This document shows, one piece after another, positions 61,928 to 64,000 of a stretch of 64,000 bases of DNA (within the stretch, counting starts at the first letter, position 1; each line of letters starts with the position of its first letter). Location: NCBI RefSeq assembly GCF_007096385.1, contig NZ_VJWL01000003.1, positions 186,001 to 250,000 of the forward strand, in the 5' to 3' direction. The position numbers were made by a program, and so were the translations under genes. Under the pieces are notes generated by a model. That model searched no databases. It was not told the DNA's origin and saw nothing but the letters and a program-made list of their open reading frames with translations. This stretch comes from Aliidiomarina halalkaliphila (lineage in GTDB: Bacteria > Pseudomonadota > Gammaproteobacteria > Enterobacterales > Alteromonadaceae).

Positions 61928-64000
61928 ATGAGTGCCTTAGCGGAGATCACGCTATCCACCCTGAAAGGTGTGGGGCCAAAAATGGCGGAGCGGCTGGCGA
62001 AATTGGGATTGCGCAGTGTGCAAGATGTGCTTTTTCATCTGCCATTACGCTATCAAGACCGCACCCGTATTACTCCGATTGCGAGTATGCGGGTGGGTGA
62101 TCACGCCACCGTGGTAGCGGATGTGATCGACGCCAAAGTTCATTTCGGACGGCGGCGCGCGCTCTTAGTGCGTGTGAACGACCGCTCGGGTACGCTTACC
62201 CTGCGCTTTTTTCGCTTTTCTGCAGCCCAACAAAAACAGTTTGTCACTGGACAAAAAGTGCATTTGTACGGAGAAGTACGACCGGGACCAACGGGACCGG
62301 AAGTGATTCACCCAGAGTACAAACTGGTGGATGGTCACGAACCCATTCAGGTCGATGAAGCGCTCACGCCGGTGTATCCCACCACCGAAGGGGTGCATCA
62401 ACTCACATTGCGGAACTTAGTGACCCAAGCCCTCAGTTATTTGAACAATAAAAGTTTACCCGAACTGTTGCCCGCTGATTTGCGGGCAGGCCGACCTAGC
62501 TTAGAAACCGCGATTCGTACGCTCCATCACCCGCCGCGAGATATCGATCAGCAACAGCTGTTAGATGGATTTCATCCCACCCAACGTCGATTAGCCCTAG
62601 AAGAATTGCTCGCCCATCAACTGAGCATGTTGTATGCGCGACAGCAACAGCAGGCGGTATCTGCGCCGGTGCTCGTACCTTCAAAAGTCCTAAAGCAACG
62701 ATTCCTCGATGGCTTGCCGTTTTCCCCGACGGGTGCGCAGGAAAGAGTGGTAAAAGAAATCGAAGCGGATATGCAACAAGCCTTGCCGATGCTGCGCTTA
62801 GTGCAAGGGGATGTGGGCTCGGGGAAAACTTTAGTGGCGGCAATGGCGGCGCTGTCGGCAATTGAAGCTGGGTATCAAGTTGCCTTAATGGCACCTACGG
62901 AATTATTGGCCGAGCAACATGCGCAAAGCTTTTCCATGTGGCTCGAACCCTTAGGTGTGCGTGTGGGCTGGCTGACAGGTAAGCTCAAAGGGAAAGGCCG
63001 AGCAGCAACCCTAGAGGCATTAGCGGATGGCACTTTGGGTTTTATCGTGGGTACCCATGCGCTCTTTCAGGAAAGCGTGCACTTTCACCGTTTAGCTTTA
63101 GTGATTATTGATGAGCAACACCGCTTTGGGGTGCATCAGCGCCTTGCTCTGCGGGAGAAAGGTGAACAACAAGGCATGCATCCGCATCAACTGGTGATGA
63201 CGGCGACGCCGATTCCTCGTACCTTGGCAATGACCGCCTATGCTGATTTAGCCACCTCGATCATTGATGAGCTCCCTCCTGGCCGCACCCCCGTAAATAC
63301 AGTAGCCATTCCAGACAGCCGACGGGATGACGTGATTGAACGTTTGCGCCATACGGTGGTGAGCGAGCGCCGACAGGTGTATTGGGTGTGTACCCTGATT
63401 GAAGAATCAGAAGTGTTGCAATGTCAGGCGGCGGAAGATACCGCCGCCTACCTAACGGAAACCTTGCCGGAGCTGCGGGTGGGCTTAGTGCATGGCCGTC
63501 AGAAAAGTGCAGAAAAAGAAGCCATTATGCAGCAGTTTAAGGCGCATGAATTGGATTTACTGGTGGCCACCACCGTGATTGAGGTTGGCGTGGATGTTCC
63601 TAATGCCAGCTTAATGATTATTGAGAATCCGGAGCGCCTTGGCTTAGCCCAGTTGCATCAATTACGGGGCCGAGTAGGCCGAGGCTCAGTAGCAAGTTCT
63701 TGTGTGTTGCTCTACAAAACGCCGCTATCACGCCAAGGCCAAGAACGCCTTGGGGTGCTGCGCGAGAGTAACGACGGCTTTGTGATCGCGGAGAAAGATC
63801 TGGAATTGCGCGGCCCCGGCGAACTTCTGGGAGCGCGACAAACCGGTTTAGTGCAAATGAAAGTGGCGGATTTAACCCGCGATAGCGACTTAATTCCAGA
63901 AATCCAACAGATCGCACAGCAGCTCTTTCGTGATTTCCCACAGCATAGTGATGCCTTGATGCAACGTTGGTTACCCGATAAGGAACGCTATGCTTCCGTT
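61928..64000 (+). CDS. recG: ATP-dependent DNA helicase RecG (3' end just beyond the window)
   Basis: 691 codons are present and the frame is open at base 64000; the last residues DKERYASV resemble the normal end of E. coli RecG (693 residues), so only a few codons are lost. RecG drives branch migration and fork regression. It has a helix-hairpin-helix-like start (LKGVGPKMAERLAKLG), a wedge OB fold (about 60-150), Walker A QGDVGSGKTLVA (about 296-307), DEQH box IIDEQHRFG, and MTATPIPRTL, TVIEVGVDVPNA, QLRGRVGRG motifs. The ATG at 61928 has AGGAAG 14 bases upstream, which is far. Confidence 0.96.
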   Translation, partial: MSALAEITLSTLKGVGPKMAERLAKLGLRSVQDVLFHLPLRYQDRTRITPIASMRVGDHATVVADVIDAKVHFGRRRALLVRVNDRSGTLTLRFFRFSAAQQKQFVTGQKVHLYGEVRPGPTGPEVIHPEYKLVDGHEPIQVDEALTPVYPTTEGVHQLTLRNLVTQALSYLNNKSLPELLPADLRAGRPSLETAIRTLHHPPRDIDQQQLLDGFHPTQRRLALEELLAHQLSMLYARQQQQAVSAPVLVPSKVLKQRFLDGLPFSPTGAQERVVKEIEADMQQALPMLRLVQGDVGSGKTLVAAMAALSAIEAGYQVALMAPTELLAEQHAQSFSMWLEPLGVRVGWLTGKLKGKGRAATLEALADGTLGFIVGTHALFQESVHFHRLALVIIDEQHRFGVHQRLALREKGEQQGMHPHQLVMTATPIPRTLAMTAYADLATSIIDELPPGRTPVNTVAIPDSRRDDVIERLRHTVVSERRQVYWVCTLIEESEVLQCQAAEDTAAYLTETLPELRVGLVHGRQKSAEKEAIMQQFKAHELDLLVATTVIEVGVDVPNASLMIIENPERLGLAQLHQLRGRVGRGSVASSCVLLYKTPLSRQGQERLGVLRESNDGFVIAEKDLELRGPGELLGARQTGLVQMKVADLTRDSDLIPEIQQIAQQLFRDFPQHSDALMQRWLPDKERYASV

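Noticed and set aside
61928-64000. recG as a truncated pseudogene
   Set aside because: The frame is intact to the window edge and almost full length; the missing stop is due to the window end.
1-64000. tRNA, rRNA, IS element or prophage
   Set aside because: No cloverleaf-like, transposase or phage gene pattern was seen on either strand.

Overview
The window is a stretch of chromosome from a Gram-negative gammaproteobacterium. The evidence is an intact recC-recB-recD operon, a gmk / rpoZ / spoT-ridA / recG neighbourhood, deoD, rimO, type 1 dgt, Fpr-type ferredoxin reductase, lipoprotein signals and outer-membrane barrel signals. An NhaC-type sodium/proton antiporter, a possible sodium-dependent bicarbonate carrier and poly-gamma-glutamate genes suit a marine or haloalkaliphilic member of the Alteromonadales, perhaps Idiomarinaceae-like. 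That placement is inference from gene content only. No rRNA, tRNA, IS element, prophage or CRISPR array was recognised.

Layout. 1-5711: a partial DUF4442 thioesterase-like gene, a CopD/HemJ-like membrane protein, a DUF2231 membrane protein, and a compact terminal oxidase operon (coxB, a coxA-coxC fusion, ctaG). 5708-9467: a TPR-GGDEF diguanylate cyclase and a secreted S10 serine carboxypeptidase-like protein on the minus strand. 9675-13295: tspO and a poly-gamma-glutamate operon pgsB-pgsC-pgsW. 13344-16835: an MFS transporter divergent from a lipoprotein 5'-nucleotidase. 16836-22318: an accessory island with a secreted RHS/YD-repeat protein, an unrecognised C-terminal domain, and two small membrane-protein genes behind it. 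A run of ten C lies in the leader. 22372-25577: a tiny Lacal_2735-like gene, an SbtA-like permease, and an ECF sigma / zinc-finger anti-sigma / UPF0145 operon followed by a DUF1543 gene. 25633-36393: housekeeping and signalling genes (dgt, deoD, rimO, a GGDEF-EAL protein, a PAS-GGDEF cyclase, azoR with a divergent LysR regulator) plus lipoproteins and a small outer-membrane protein. 36465-45594: recCBD. 45606-54629: peroxiredoxin, an ATP-grasp ligase, a periplasmic binding protein, a PH-domain pair, fpr, an alpha/beta hydrolase, and a LemA / M48 protease pair. 54830-64000: gmk, rpoZ, spoT, ridA, a structured intergenic repeat, nhaC, a GNAT-nitrilase fusion, and recG running off the end.

How genes work together. 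Translational coupling by short overlaps is visible in coxB/coxAC, pgsB/pgsC, sigma/anti-sigma/UPF0145, recC/recB/recD and the PH-domain pair. Three separate cyclic-di-GMP enzymes suggest surface-lifestyle control. The poly-gamma-glutamate operon could make an exopolymer. The most interesting points are the RHS protein with its unidentified C-terminal domain and adjacent membrane proteins, the homopolymeric C tract before it, and an oxidase subunit I in which the K-pathway lysine appears to be glutamine. Others are the sigma/anti-sigma/UPF0145 coupling, the structured repeat at 58576-58767, and several palindromes in promoter regions. Some hand-counted coordinates of short sites may be off by one or two bases.
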